A stretch of 64,000 nt of DNA from assembly GCA_003676145.1 (NCBI GenBank), contig NAUB01000020.1:213448-277447 (forward strand), written 5' to 3'. A model generated the notes under the pieces. That model worked only from the letters and a program-made list of their open reading frames with translations. It ran no database searches and was not told the origin of the DNA. Position 1 is the first letter of the stretch; each line of letters opens with the position of its first letter. Shown in pieces: positions 44,742 to 54,148 of the stretch. The DNA comes from a gamma proteobacterium symbiont of Stewartia floridana (GTDB lineage: Bacteria; Pseudomonadota; Gammaproteobacteria; Chromatiales; Chromatiaceae). The translations under genes and the position numbers were made by a program.

Positions 44742-45365
44742 TCATGGCCTGCCTTTTCCGTAGTAATGGATCAAAGCCTCCAGCCCCGGCTCTCCATGAT
44801 TGCGTAACAGACGCGCCAGCTGACGACTCATCTCCTCGTCTCCCTGGTTGATGCCGATCAGATAGTCACGAATCGTCCAGCGAAGATAATCCATCCAACC
44901 TCCAATCAGCAACGGCGCTCCTTTATTGCTCGGTTGCAAGCCGTCCCCATGACACTCCCGGCAGTAACGACGATGCAACTGTCGACCTCGATCCACCAGC
45001 TGCCACTTGGCATCCTGCTTGTTCACCCGATAGGGTTGCCGGCTGAAATAGTCGGCCATGATTTCAACCTGAGGTTTGTCGTAGGCGCCCATGATCCGGT
45101 CCATGATCGTGCCGAACCGACCACCGTAGCGATAGGCCGCCAGAACGTTGAGTAGATAGTCCCGCGGCAGACCGGCAATCGAGGGGATGGCGGGAGACTG
45201 GCTCTGTCCACCAGGACCATGACAGGAGAAGCAGGTTTGAACCAGCAGGGGAGGATAGCCGGCCTCATCAACGGGTTCGGCGATGGCTCCACCCTGCTGG
45301 GCAGAAACCGTAAGTGACCAGGCAACGGCCAGGCAGAAAAGAGCGGGGGTTTTCAATAGTCTCAT
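44742..45365 (-). CDS. diheme cytochrome c resembling flavocytochrome c (FccA-like)
   Basis: A 207-aa exported protein with a signal peptide (1-22) and two heme sites, CFSCH (45-49) and CRECH (135-139). The region after heme 1 (FGTIMDRIMGAYDKPQVEIM, ADYFSRQPY) and the C-terminus (MSRQLARLLRNHGEPGLEAL with IHYYG) are laid out like the diheme subunit FccA of flavocytochrome c sulfide dehydrogenase, from my memory of that family. The flavoprotein subunit gene fccB is not adjacent. It may serve another periplasmic dehydrogenase or be a free c4-type carrier. It is encoded between algR (19 bp upstream) and hemC. The ATG at 45365 starts a normal signal peptide; a TTG at 45380 is the alternative. Confidence 0.72.
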   Translation of the reverse strand: MRLLKTPALFCLAVAWSLTVSAQQGGAIAEPVDEAGYPPLLVQTCFSCHGPGGQSQSPAIPSIAGLPRDYLLNVLAAYRYGGRFGTIMDRIMGAYDKPQVEIMADYFSRQPYRVNKQDAKWQLVDRGRQLHRRYCRECHGDGLQPSNKGAPLLIGGWMDYLRWTIRDYLIGINQGDEEMSRQLARLLRNHGEPGLEALIHYYGKGRP

Positions 45366-45384
45366 GGGATCAACAGACAAGCGG

Positions 45385-46122
45385 TCACGACTTTTTATCG
45401 GCGCCCCGTATGATACGCCTTACTTCAGGCAGATGGCGTCGACTGATCTCCAATGTTTCATCACAACCCTGTAACACCGCCCGACTGCTGCCATCCACAC
45501 CCTTCTCCAAACCGATCAGACTGCGCCTGACCACCAGGGCGTTGCGATGGATACGCAGCAGCCAGTCACTATAGCGCTCCTGCAACGCCTTCAGGCTCTC
45601 TTCCAGGAGTAATTCACCCTCCAGATGGCGCGCGATGACATATTTCGAGTCAGCCCGTAGATAGATCACCTGATCCAACGGAATGGTTGTCAGCCCGCCC
45701 CGGTAACTGGCCTTGAGCTTGGGCACGCCCTGACCTTCCGCAGCGGCATTGATCTGACTGCGGGTTACTCTCTGGCAACGCTGCAGCGCCTCCAGCAGAC
45801 GGGCTCTGCGTACCGGCTTCAGCAGATAGTCCTGGGCTGCCGTCTCAAAAGCCTGCAGCGCATGCTCCTCGAACGCGGTGGTGTAGACGACAGCCGGCGG
45901 AGACTCAGTCCGGGCAAGCTGGCTGGCCGCCTCAAGCCCATCCATCACAGGCATATGGATATCCATTAAAACCACATCAGCCCCAAGCTGACTGAACAGG
46001 TCCAGGGCCGCCTCACCATTGGCCGCCTCCCCGATCACCTCATAGGGGGCACCCAGCTCGTCAATCAGAGACCTCAGACGCTCTCTGGCCAGGGCTTCAT
46101 CATCCACGATCAATATTTTCAA
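45385..46122 (-). CDS. algR: LytTR-family response regulator, AlgR-like
   Basis: A 245-aa response regulator. The receiver domain (1-120) has D7/D8, phosphoacceptor D54 in VLMDIHMP and K102-region LLKPVRRAR; the LytTR DNA-binding domain (about 140-240) has LDQVIYLRADSKYVIARHLE and LLRIHRNALV. The start is a TTG preceded by AAGAGG (7-bp spacing), which begins the family N-terminus KILIVDDE. The gene context argH / algZ-algR / hemC is the same as in Pseudomonas, where AlgR controls alginate and motility genes; the local regulon is unknown. Confidence 0.9.
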   Translation of the reverse strand: MKILIVDDEALARERLRSLIDELGAPYEVIGEAANGEAALDLFSQLGADVVLMDIHMPVMDGLEAASQLARTESPPAVVYTTAFEEHALQAFETAAQDYLLKPVRRARLLEALQRCQRVTRSQINAAAEGQGVPKLKASYRGGLTTIPLDQVIYLRADSKYVIARHLEGELLLEESLKALQERYSDWLLRIHRNALVVRRSLIGLEKGVDGSSRAVLQGCDETLEISRRHLPEVRRIIRGADKKS

Positions 46123-46211
46123 ACCAGAACCTCTTTAATCAAAAGCGAGTCAATCCCTGCGATCCACGCTTTGCTGCGGCGGGTTTGACTGACTCTCATT
46201 GGTAGCCAATA

Positions 46212-47300
46212 CTAGCCCCACCAGGGATGGGGGATCACCAGCCGTACCTGATACTCACCATCCACGATCGCTTCCGTCAAGCTCGCCTCCAGGTCGTAGA
46301 CACCCGCCAGTCGGGCGCGAATGTTCTCCATCGCCAATTGATTGCCCTGCCGCTGACTGGTCTGATGAGACTCCGGCAGGGTGTTGCGGATACTCAGGTT
46401 GATCCGCTTGCGGCGATAGTGGCCTGAGAGGGTGATTCGCCCCCCATCCGGGGCCGGCTCGATGCCATGGTATACCGCGTTTTCCAGCAACGGCTGAAGA
46501 ATCATCGGGGGCATGGCGGCCTGTTCCGGCAGCGCCTCATCCAGCGACCAGACCACCTCCAGCCGCTCACCGAGTCGATAGTGTTCGATGCCCAGATATT
46601 GTCGCGCCAGTTCCAGCTCCTTGCCGAGTGTGGAGGGGCGCGCCGCATCCCCGAGAGAGACCCGGAACAGATCCGCCAGATCCTCCACCACCTCTTCTGC
46701 CAGTTTGGGATCAGAACGGGTCAGACTGGCAATGGTGTTCATGCTGTTGAACAGAAAATGGGGGCGTATCCTGGAGTGCAGGGCCTGTAACCTGGCACTG
46801 TTTTCAGCCTCTTCCTGACAGCGCCACAGATGTTGCAGATAGAGATAGTGGAGTACCAGGATACCAACGATCGCACTGATCGCCAGCGCCCGGGGTAACA
46901 GCTCGCTGTAGGCCTCCTCAGTGGCAGGCTGAGCGCTATCGATTCCCAGGTTCAGCCATACGATCAACTGGTAGACCAACAGGGTCATGCCCATCAGAAT
47001 CAGAAAGGAGGCCATACCAGCCCCCCAGTTACCAAAACGGTTGAGCTGTTTGCGAAACAGGCAGATCAAGCCTGCGCTGCTTAAGCCGATCCACTGCACC
47101 ATCAGTGAGATTCGGCTCAGAGGCATCATGAAATCCTCCAGCCGCTGCACCGCAGCCAGGCTCAGGATGATCGCCAGCAGCTCACAGATCACGACCACTG
47201 CAAAGACCACCCGGATGGCACAGAAGTTGGGTAAAAAGAGCACCTTACTCTTTTCCGGCGATACTGATTTTTTATTTTCCTGCTGGGTATCCCTAGGCAT
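46212..47300 (-). CDS. algZ: AlgZ/FimS-type membrane sensor kinase
   Basis: A 362-aa unorthodox LytS-like kinase with several N-terminal transmembrane helices (about 28-50, 65-82, 95-118, 137-157) and a His_kinase domain. The phosphoacceptor is H181 in SRIRPHFLFNSMNTIASL; the ATP-binding part has PPMILQPLLENAVYHGIEPA and GNQLAMENIRARL. It pairs with the AlgR-like regulator 89 bp downstream and is divergent from argH. The ATG at 47300 gives a length close to known AlgZ (about 358 aa); the frame is open upstream to a GTG at 47396. Confidence 0.88.
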   Translation of the reverse strand: MPRDTQQENKKSVSPEKSKVLFLPNFCAIRVVFAVVVICELLAIILSLAAVQRLEDFMMPLSRISLMVQWIGLSSAGLICLFRKQLNRFGNWGAGMASFLILMGMTLLVYQLIVWLNLGIDSAQPATEEAYSELLPRALAISAIVGILVLHYLYLQHLWRCQEEAENSARLQALHSRIRPHFLFNSMNTIASLTRSDPKLAEEVVEDLADLFRVSLGDAARPSTLGKELELARQYLGIEHYRLGERLEVVWSLDEALPEQAAMPPMILQPLLENAVYHGIEPAPDGGRITLSGHYRRKRINLSIRNTLPESHQTSQRQGNQLAMENIRARLAGVYDLEASLTEAIVDGEYQVRLVIPHPWWG

Positions 47301-47545
47301 GTCCACTACCGGTTTTAACTGATCCCAATCCCCATTTACCAGGCGCCCTGACAACCGCCCTGAGAGAACGGTCGGATGCTCGACCTTTTGGCGCACCTGC
47401 CCCAGAACAACAGCTTCAGGCTAAGCATCTGTTTTTCTTCACTATACATCAAACCACACCAATGTGACTCAGCAATGCGGCCAATCCCGCCCCCTGTTAT
47501 AATCCGCGCTGTTTTCACCTCAGAACCAAATCAGGATTGTTCTTC

Positions 47546-48940
47546 ATGAGCGACAATCACCTCACAGCCAAACCCTGGTCCGGCCGTTTCAATGAGCCAA
47601 CCGACGCCTTTGTCGAGGCCTTTACCGCCTCGGTGGATTTCGATCGCAGGCTCTACCGCTACGATATCCAGGGTTCCATCGCCCACGCCCGCATGCTGGC
47701 GCAACAGGGAATACTCAGCGATCAGGAGCGGGATGACATCATCCAGGGCCTGGAACAGATTCAAAGCCGCATCGCTGCGGGTGAGTTCCAGTGGTCCGTC
47801 TCACTGGAAGATGTCCATATGAACATCGAATCGGCGCTCACCGAGGCTATCGGCGACGCCGGCAAAAAACTTCACACCGGTCGCTCACGCAACGACCAGG
47901 TGGCCACCGACATCCGCCTCTGGCTGCGCGATGAGATCGATACATTGAGCGCCGCGATTGGCAAACTGCAAAATGCGCTGCTGGATAAGGCAGAGCAGGA
48001 GGCGGAGACCATCCTGCCCGGTTTCACCCACCTGCAGACCGCCCAACCGGTCACCTTCGGTCACCACCTGATGGCCTGGTTCGAGATGCTGGATCGGGAC
48101 CGGCAGCGGCTGGCCGACTGCCAGCAGCGGGTCAATGTGATGCCGCTGGGAGCTGCCGCGCTGGCCGGCACCACCTATCCCATCGACCGTCAGATGACCG
48201 CCCAGCTGCTGGGCTTCAGTGCCCCGGCGGAAAACTCCCTGGATGCGGTCTCGGACCGGGACTTTGCCATCGAGTTCTGCGCCGCTGCCAGCATTCTGAT
48301 GATGCACCTCTCGCGCTTTTCGGAAGAGCTGATCATCTGGTCCTCCGCCCAGTTCGGTTTTGTTGAGCTCTCGGACAGTTTCTGTACCGGCTCTTCGATC
48401 ATGCCGCAGAAGAAGAACCCGGACGTACCGGAACTGATTCGTGGCAAGACGGGACGCATCTATGGCCATCTGATCGGCCTGCTGACCCTGATGAAGAGCC
48501 AGCCTCTGGCCTACAACAAGGACAATCAGGAGGACAAGGAGCCCCTGTTCGATACGGTTGACAACCTGAAGGGCTCACTCAAAGTCTTCGCTGAAATGAT
48601 TCCCGCCATCAGCTGCCGCAAACAGGCGATGCGCCAGGCGGCAATGCAGGGTTTTGCCACCGCCACCGATCTGGCCGACTACCTGGTACGCAAAGGCATC
48701 CCGTTCCGTGACGCCCATGAGGTGGTCGGCAAGGCTGTCGCCTTCGGTGTCGCCGAAAGCCGGGATCTGTCTGAGATGAGCCTGGCGGAGCTGCAGCAGT
48801 TCTCCGGTCAGATCGATGAGGATGTCTTTGAGATCCTCACCCTGGAGGGATCCGTATCGGCCAGAGATCACATCGGCGGCACCGCCCCCGCCCAGGTCCG
48901 ACAGGCGATCCAGCGTGCCCGTCAGCGATTGGCCGAATGA
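47546..48940 (+). CDS. argH: argininosuccinate lyase
   Basis: A 464-aa enzyme that splits argininosuccinate to arginine and fumarate, the last step of arginine synthesis. The fumarase/aspartase superfamily signature is [12 protein letters not shown]. Other conserved parts are [33 protein letters not shown] with [13 protein letters not shown], and [14 protein letters not shown]. The ATG at 47546 is the family start; a TTG three codons upstream is less likely. Its stop overlaps the following VOC gene by 4 bp (ATGA). Confidence 0.97.
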   Translation: MSDNHLTAKPWSGRFNEPTDAFVEAFTASVDFDRRLYRYDIQGSIAHARMLAQQGILSDQERDDIIQGLEQIQSRIAAGEFQWSVSLEDVHMNIESALTEAIGDAGKKLHTGRSRNDQVATDIRLWLRDEIDTLSAAIGKLQNALLDKAEQEAETILPGFTHLQTAQPVTFGHHLMAWFEMLDRDRQRLADCQQRVNVMPLGAAALAGTTYPIDRQMTAQLLGFSAPAENSLDAVSDRDFAIEFCAAASILMMHLSRFSEELIIWSSAQFGFVELSDSFCTGSSIMPQKKNPDVPELIRGKTGRIYGHLIGLLTLMKSQPLAYNKDNQEDKEPLFDTVDNLKGSLKVFAEMIPAISCRKQAMRQAAMQGFATATDLADYLVRKGIPFRDAHEVVGKAVAFGVAESRDLSEMSLAELQQFSGQIDEDVFEILTLEGSVSARDHIGGTAPAQVRQAIQRARQRLAE

Positions 48941-49305
48941 TCAGTCGACTCCACCATGTCAGTCTGCTGGTTGCCGATACAGGGAAAGCGCTCGACTTCT
49001 ACTCTGGCCTGCTGGGGCTGAGCGTGGACGAACAGCGCCCGGATCTGGGCTTCCCCGGCGCCTGGCTGCAGGTGGGGGAGCAACAGATTCATCTGCTGGA
49101 GCTGCCGAACCCCGACCCGCTCGAAGGACGTCCGGCGCATGGTGGCCGGGATCGCCATAGCGCTTTTTTCGTCAGCGACTTCGAAGCACTGAAAGCGCGA
49201 CTGGAATCAGCCGGGATCCCCTATACCCTCAGCCGCTCAGGTCGCCGGGCTCTGTTTTGTCGCGATCCGGATCAGAACGGCATTGAACTGATTGCCGACG
49301 ACTGA
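48937..49305 (+). CDS. glyoxalase/bleomycin-resistance (VOC) family protein
   Basis: A 122-aa metal-dependent VOC-fold protein made of two beta-alpha-beta-beta-beta modules: [20 protein letters not shown] with GLLGLSVDE, and [20 protein letters not shown] with [14 protein letters not shown]. Candidate metal ligands are the His in LHHVSLLV, Glu in HLLEL, His in RDRHSAFF and Glu in NGIEL. The substrate is unknown. It starts in the argH stop and is thus co-translated with it. Confidence 0.82.
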   Translation: MISRLHHVSLLVADTGKALDFYSGLLGLSVDEQRPDLGFPGAWLQVGEQQIHLLELPNPDPLEGRPAHGGRDRHSAFFVSDFEALKARLESAGIPYTLSRSGRRALFCRDPDQNGIELIADD

Positions 49306-49321
49306 GCATCGATTACCCCGG

Positions 49322-49687
49322 ATGACCACCATGCCCCAAGACTCCCTGGACAACCTGAATAAAAGACTCAAACAGTTTGCCCAAACGCGGGACTGGGAGC
49401 AGTTCCACAGCCCGAAAAACCTGACCATGGCACTGATTGCCGAGTGTGCCGAACTGGTTGAGCATTTCCAGTGGCTGACTGAAGAGCAGAGCATGAATCT
49501 GCCTGACGAAAAGCATCAGCAGGTCGCCATGGAGATGGCTGACATTCTGATCTATCTGGTGCGTTGCGCCGAACGGCTGGATATCGACCTGGTCGAAGCA
49601 GCAGAGCGGAAAATCGCCATCAATGAAGCCCGCTACCCGGCTGACAAGGTGCGCGGTGACGCCCGCCGGGCCGATGAGTACGACTGA
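49322..49687 (+). CDS. MazG-like nucleotide pyrophosphohydrolase
   Basis: A 121-aa all-alpha NTP pyrophosphatase of the MazG/RS21-C6 (dCTPase) group. The magnesium motif is ALIAECAELVEHFQWL followed by EMADILIYLVRCAE (ExxE then ExxD). Such enzymes clean up damaged or surplus nucleotides. Two candidate starts, 49322 and 49331, are equally placed; 49322 is listed. It lies 16 bp after the VOC gene in the same direction. Confidence 0.82.
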   Translation: MTTMPQDSLDNLNKRLKQFAQTRDWEQFHSPKNLTMALIAECAELVEHFQWLTEEQSMNLPDEKHQQVAMEMADILIYLVRCAERLDIDLVEAAERKIAINEARYPADKVRGDARRADEYD

Positions 49688-49825
49688 ACCAGAGCGAAGC
49701 CGCGACTGCCGTGCAAAGGCAGTTGTTACTCTTTCCCCAAACTTTACAGGGTGGAGTGGAGAGGGCGATCAGGCTATCTTTTAGCAAAACCCTTTAATCC
49801 ACTCAGGAATAGCTTGGGAGAAGTT

Positions 49826-49996
49826 ATGAAGAAGTATCAATGTATCGTCTGTGGCTTTATCTATGACGAAGCCGAAGGATTGCCGGAAGAGGGTATTGCC
49901 GCCGGAACCCGCTGGGGAGACATCCCGGATGATTGGGAGTGTCCGGAGTGCGGCGTGAGCAAAGCTGACTTCGAGATGGTGGAGATGGTAGCCTAG
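49826..49996 (+). CDS. rubA: rubredoxin
   Basis: A 56-aa iron protein with one Fe(Cys)4 centre: [13 protein letters not shown] and [11 protein letters not shown]. The ATG at 49826 follows GGGAGAAG and gives the family N-terminus [11 protein letters not shown]. It carries electrons, probably from the reductase encoded 51 bp downstream. It may be part of oxidative-stress or alkane-type electron transfer; no hydroxylase gene is in the window. Confidence 0.95.
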   Translation: MKKYQCIVCGFIYDEAEGLPEEGIAAGTRWGDIPDDWECPECGVSKADFEMVEMVA

Positions 49997-50047
49997 GCTG
50001 TTAATAGACCCGAGGACCACCTCAACGGAGTATCCAAAAACAAGAAG

Positions 50048-51205
50048 ATGGAAAAAATTCTGATTCTGGGTTCCGGCCTGGCCGGCTATAGCCTTGCCCG
50101 GGAGATCAGGGCGATCGATGAATCGATCGAACTGCGGATGATCACCGCGGATGCAGGTGACTTCTACTCAAAGCCGATGCTCTCCAACGGCCTCGCACAG
50201 GGCAAGCAGAGCCAGGAGCTGATCAACGCCACGGCCGAGACCATGAGCGAACGGTTGAAGATGAGCATCGACAGCAACTGCCGTGTCACTGCCATCGATA
50301 CTGAACATCAACGGGTGGTGACCGACCGGGGTGAGCGGAGCTACACCTCACTGGTGCTCGCTCTGGGGGCGCAACCGATCATTCCTGTCATGCGTGGCAA
50401 TGCGGAGCAGCATCGAATCACCGTCAACAGTCTCTATGACTACCACCGGTTCCGGCAGCAGTTACCCGAATCACCCGCCCATGTGGCGATCATCGGGCCA
50501 GGCCTGATCGGTTGTGAGTTTGCCAACGATCTGTTGGGCCAGGGTTATCAGGTCAGTCTGATCGGACCGGATCCCCACCCGATCAGCACCCTGTTGCCGG
50601 CCATCACCGGCGAAGCTCTGCAGCAGGCGATGACAGACGCTGGAGCCCATTGGCACCTGCAGCAGACGGCCGCCATCATGGATCACTCGGAGCAAGGTTA
50701 CCGTCTGACCCTGACGGATGCCTCCACCATCGATTGTGACCTGGTGCTCTCCGCAGTGGGTCTGCTGCCGCAGATGCAGCTGGCTGCCGAGGCGGGCCTG
50801 GAGACAGCCAGAGGCGTAGTCACTGACCGCTTGCTGAGAACCAGTAACGAGCGAATCTACGCACTGGGAGACTGCGCCGAAGTCGCCGGTTTCAACCTGC
50901 CCTACGTAATGCCGATCATGAACGCCGCCCGCGCGCTGGCCAAAACCCTCACCGGTGAGCCCAGCGAAGTGGTCTATCCGGCGATGCCGGTGGTGATCAA
51001 GACACCCCTGCATCCGATCGTGATTGCGCCACCGCAGCGTGGTGCGCCGGGTGATTGGCAAAACCACCAGGACCAGCAGGGCACAGAGTGCCTGTTCCAC
51101 GATCCGCAGGGTCAGCTGAGTGGGTTTGTCCTGAGTGGTCAATACGTGGAGCGCAAACAGGCGCTGACCAAGCAGCTACCCCCCCTTCTCCCGGCAACGG
51201 CTTAA
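50048..51205 (+). CDS. rubB: NAD(P)H-rubredoxin reductase
   Basis: A 385-aa FAD-dependent pyridine nucleotide-disulfide oxidoreductase family member. The FAD site is ILILGSGLAGYSLAREIR, the NAD site is VAIIGPGLIGCEFANDLLGQ, and the second FAD motif is RIYALGDCAEV. Context after rubredoxin supports rubredoxin reductase (RubB/AlkT group). Its last 30 bp overlap the end of the convergent DUF1415 gene. Confidence 0.9.
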   Translation: MEKILILGSGLAGYSLAREIRAIDESIELRMITADAGDFYSKPMLSNGLAQGKQSQELINATAETMSERLKMSIDSNCRVTAIDTEHQRVVTDRGERSYTSLVLALGAQPIIPVMRGNAEQHRITVNSLYDYHRFRQQLPESPAHVAIIGPGLIGCEFANDLLGQGYQVSLIGPDPHPISTLLPAITGEALQQAMTDAGAHWHLQQTAAIMDHSEQGYRLTLTDASTIDCDLVLSAVGLLPQMQLAAEAGLETARGVVTDRLLRTSNERIYALGDCAEVAGFNLPYVMPIMNAARALAKTLTGEPSEVVYPAMPVVIKTPLHPIVIAPPQRGAPGDWQNHQDQQGTECLFHDPQGQLSGFVLSGQYVERKQALTKQLPPLLPATA

Positions 51206-51727
51206 TCGCTGCTCTACCGCTTGCAGCCCCATCTCCCGCAATAGTTCGATGTTTCGCTGGGGGATCAGCTCCGGCTGCGGGTAGTGCTTCAGCGCCTCGG
51301 CCAAAGACTCCTCTCGGATGAAGTGAAACATGGGGTAGGGAGAGCGATTGGTATAGTTGGCCGGATCGCTTTCTTCACTCTCTTCAAACCGGTAATCCGG
51401 GTGGAAGCTGGCGAGCTGGAACCTGCCTTCCAGGCCCGCCTCGGGGATCACCTCCTCCGCAACCTGCAACAGATCCAGGTAATCATCAAACCGCTCCAGA
51501 CCGGTCGGTACGATCAGCAGGCTGGCCTCCGCTTCCGGCAGTTCCAGCATGGTCTCGAATTCAGCCAGGATCGCCCGGTAGATGCCATCCATATCGGACG
51601 CCGAACAGACCTGATAGCGAATACGCCCCTGTTTTACCGGTAGCGCAGCAAACGGACATAGATTGAGTCCCACCACCGTTCCTTCCACCCAGCATCGGGT
51701 TGCTGTGACTACGGCTTCACTCTTCAT
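51176..51727 (-). CDS. DUF1415 family protein
   Basis: A 183-aa protein of unknown function, family DUF1415. Conserved parts are VVGLNLCPFA near the N-terminus, LLIVPTGLERFDDYLDLL, FQLASFHPDYRF and NRSPYPMFHFIREESL. No signal peptide. It overlaps rubB by 30 bp at its 3' end (convergent) and the MOSC gene by about 11 bp at its start (same strand). A GTG one codon earlier is an alternative start. Confidence 0.82.
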   Translation of the reverse strand: MKSEAVVTATRCWVEGTVVGLNLCPFAALPVKQGRIRYQVCSASDMDGIYRAILAEFETMLELPEAEASLLIVPTGLERFDDYLDLLQVAEEVIPEAGLEGRFQLASFHPDYRFEESEESDPANYTNRSPYPMFHFIREESLAEALKHYPQPELIPQRNIELLREMGLQAVEQRLSRCREKGG

Positions 51728-52535
51728 CACGATACTCCAGAACTTCCACAGACATCCCCACCCTCAGCTCTGACGGGCGATCATAGATCAGATTCTGCCC
51801 GAAAAAGACCTGTTTTCCCCGTCGCCGGTAGGCGGCCAGGGTGGCCAGCGGCTCAACTCCCCGAGTGCCTGAGGCAGGGTCCACGGTGGTAATGCTGCAA
51901 CGGGAACAGGGCTTTACCAGCCTAAGCTCCATCGTTCCGATACGAATCCGCGCCCACCGATCTTCCGCATAAGGCTGTGAACCCGAAACCACCAGATTGG
52001 GACGAAAGCGCGCCATCGAGAGGGGCGACTCGAGCCGGCCGTTGAGCTCCTCCAGCGAGGCTTCGGAGGTGAGCAGCAGGGGGAAGCCATCACTGAAGGC
52101 CATTAGATGTCTGGGCTCCGCATAGCGCTGATCCACCTGTCGCTTCACATCATCCATCATATAGACAAGACGGCATTCAACACCGAGAAAACGACTCAAC
52201 CAGGCATCCACCTGCGGTCCAACGACACTGCCCTCGAGGCGATCCTGCCAAACCTCAACCTCAACTCTGGCTGCGGCAAAGGTTGGCCTGTCAACCTGCA
52301 GGCTGGGCATCTCCGGGGCGGTCAGCAACAGCCCGTCGGACGCCACCTCAACCCCAACCAGGGCCATTCTGGGAAGCTCCCGCTGGGATAGAAAGACCCC
52401 ATCACCATCCACCACCATCCAGCGCCGGTCGTGCACCAGGCCAAAGCCGTCGACGCGGGACCGATCGAGCGTCACACCTCTCAGGGACTTCACCGGATAA
52501 CAATGAAGCGCTGACAAACAGATCGGGGCAGCCAT
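51717..52535 (-). CDS. MOSC-domain protein (YcbX-like)
   Basis: A 272-aa protein with an N-terminal MOSC-N beta-barrel (ALHCYPVKSLRGVTLDRSRV, RRWMVVDGDGVFLSQRELPR) and a C-terminal MOSC domain with the conserved cysteine in LVKPCSRCSITTVDPASG. Related proteins (YcbX, mARC) bind molybdenum cofactor and reduce N-hydroxylated compounds. The ATG at 52535 follows a strong AAAGGAGGG. Downstream of it the DUF1415 gene overlaps. Confidence 0.85.
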   Translation of the reverse strand: MAAPICLSALHCYPVKSLRGVTLDRSRVDGFGLVHDRRWMVVDGDGVFLSQRELPRMALVGVEVASDGLLLTAPEMPSLQVDRPTFAAARVEVEVWQDRLEGSVVGPQVDAWLSRFLGVECRLVYMMDDVKRQVDQRYAEPRHLMAFSDGFPLLLTSEASLEELNGRLESPLSMARFRPNLVVSGSQPYAEDRWARIRIGTMELRLVKPCSRCSITTVDPASGTRGVEPLATLAAYRRRGKQVFFGQNLIYDRPSELRVGMSVEVLEYRDEE

Positions 52536-52674
52536 TAACCCTCCTTTATTCAAGTGTTTTAATCATTTCACAAAATTTTAGCTACATTCCTGAGAGGTTC
52601 TGCCGATACGGAATCTGCTACTTAACAAATCCAGCGAAGGACAAGTGTGTCCAGCCGCTCAGGAGGAGAACTGT

Positions 52675-53784
52675 ATGGATATCGTGCCCTATCTGAAACT
52701 GATGGTGCAAAAAAATGGTTCAGATCTGTTTTTCAGTACAGGCGCTCCGCCCAATCTGAAGGCAGAGGGTGAGACACGTCCGGTAGGTACGGCTCCTCTG
52801 CAGTCTGGTCAGGTAAGAAAACTCGCTTACGGCATCATGAGTGATGATCAGATCAAGGAGTTCGAAGCCACTTATGAGTGCAACCTTGCCATATCAGTCA
52901 ATGCGCTGGGTCGATTCCGCGTCAATGTCTATCGCCAGCGGGGCGATGCGGCGATGGTCATTCGCTATATCAAGGGTGTTATTCCTCCGGTTGAAAAACT
53001 CAATCTGCCGATCATTCTGAAAGACCTCATAATGGAGCCCCGTGGGCTGATCCTGGTGGTCGGCGCCACCGGATCGGGTAAATCGACCACCCTGGCAGCG
53101 ATGATCGAACATCGCAACCAGAATCGTACCGGCCATATTCTGACCATCGAAGATCCGATCGAGTATCTCTACACCCATAAAAAGTCAGTAGTCGACCAGC
53201 GGGAAGTCGGTCTCGATACCCTCTCCTATGAGAATGCACTGAAGAATGCCATGCGTGAGGCACCGGATGTGATTCAAATCGGTGAGATCCGGGAAATGTT
53301 CACCATGCAGCACGCCATTGCCTACGCAGAAACAGGACATCTCTGTCTCTCCACCCTGCACGCCAACAATGCCAACCAGGCGCTGGACCGGATTATCAAC
53401 TTCTTCCCGGACTCTGCCCACCAGCAGCTCTACATGGATCTCTCACTGAATCTGAGGGCGGTTGTTTCGCAACGTCTGGTGAAAGGCAAAAACGGTCAGC
53501 GACTGCCTGCGGTTGAGATACTGCTGCTGACCACCTACATCTCCGAACTGATCCAGAAAGGCGACATCCACACCATCAAAGAGGTGATGGAACAGGGTAA
53601 CGAACGGGGCATGCAGACCTTCGACCAATCCCTCTACAAGCTCTACCAGGAGGGTAAAATCACGCTGGAAGAGGCTTTGGCACATGCAGACTCCCGTAAC
53701 AACCTGTCACTGAAGATCAGACTCTCAGATACCGATGGAGTCGCAGCCCCGGGTGGCTTAGGCGTCGCCGAGGACCAGTTCTGA
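52675..53784 (+). CDS. pilU: twitching-motility ATPase PilU
   Basis: A 369-aa hexameric ATPase of the type IV pilus retraction machinery. The Walker A motif is GATGSGKST (130-138), the Asp box is HILTIEDPIEYLY, Walker B is VIQIGEIRE and the His box is GHLCLSTLHANNANQALDRI with INFFP. These, with the C-terminal extension, fit PilU better than PilT. The ATG at 52675 follows AGGAGG. pilT normally lies directly upstream; here the upstream gene is the divergent MOSC gene, so this is an isolated or duplicated pilU. Confidence 0.88.
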   Translation: MDIVPYLKLMVQKNGSDLFFSTGAPPNLKAEGETRPVGTAPLQSGQVRKLAYGIMSDDQIKEFEATYECNLAISVNALGRFRVNVYRQRGDAAMVIRYIKGVIPPVEKLNLPIILKDLIMEPRGLILVVGATGSGKSTTLAAMIEHRNQNRTGHILTIEDPIEYLYTHKKSVVDQREVGLDTLSYENALKNAMREAPDVIQIGEIREMFTMQHAIAYAETGHLCLSTLHANNANQALDRIINFFPDSAHQQLYMDLSLNLRAVVSQRLVKGKNGQRLPAVEILLLTTYISELIQKGDIHTIKEVMEQGNERGMQTFDQSLYKLYQEGKITLEEALAHADSRNNLSLKIRLSDTDGVAAPGGLGVAEDQF

Positions 53785-54148
53785 TCCAGCCTGCAAATCG
53801 TGTGGACACGCTCATGCAGATCCCTCCAGGCGGAGGTTGAGCGATTGCCACACGGTTGAGTTTCCCGAAACGGGCAGAAAACAGTGCCGTGGCCATAGAT
53901 CATAACCTACAATAGCATAAGGGATTTATTGGAGACCTACCGATCGACCAATAAACAGAAATCCAAAGGGAAAGAGAAGAGGACTCTCGTGTTGGAACTC
54001 ATACCACTCATTCTGCGTCATGCGCGGGTAAACCGAAGACCCACGTTCAGCAGATCTCATGTCGAAAAGCAATCTCAGCATCAACCCGCCTTCCGCTTAG
54101 TGTTTGCAGCACTCTGCTGCATTCTCGCTGATCTGCAGCTGTTGTGTC
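53785..54148. other. 364-bp intergenic region after pilU
   Basis: No convincing gene. A short hairpin (CCTCC-AGGC-GGAGG, 53823-53836) lies about 40 bp after pilU but has no T run. An 85-codon open frame at 53929 lacks family resemblance and overlaps the next gene. Confidence 0.45.
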
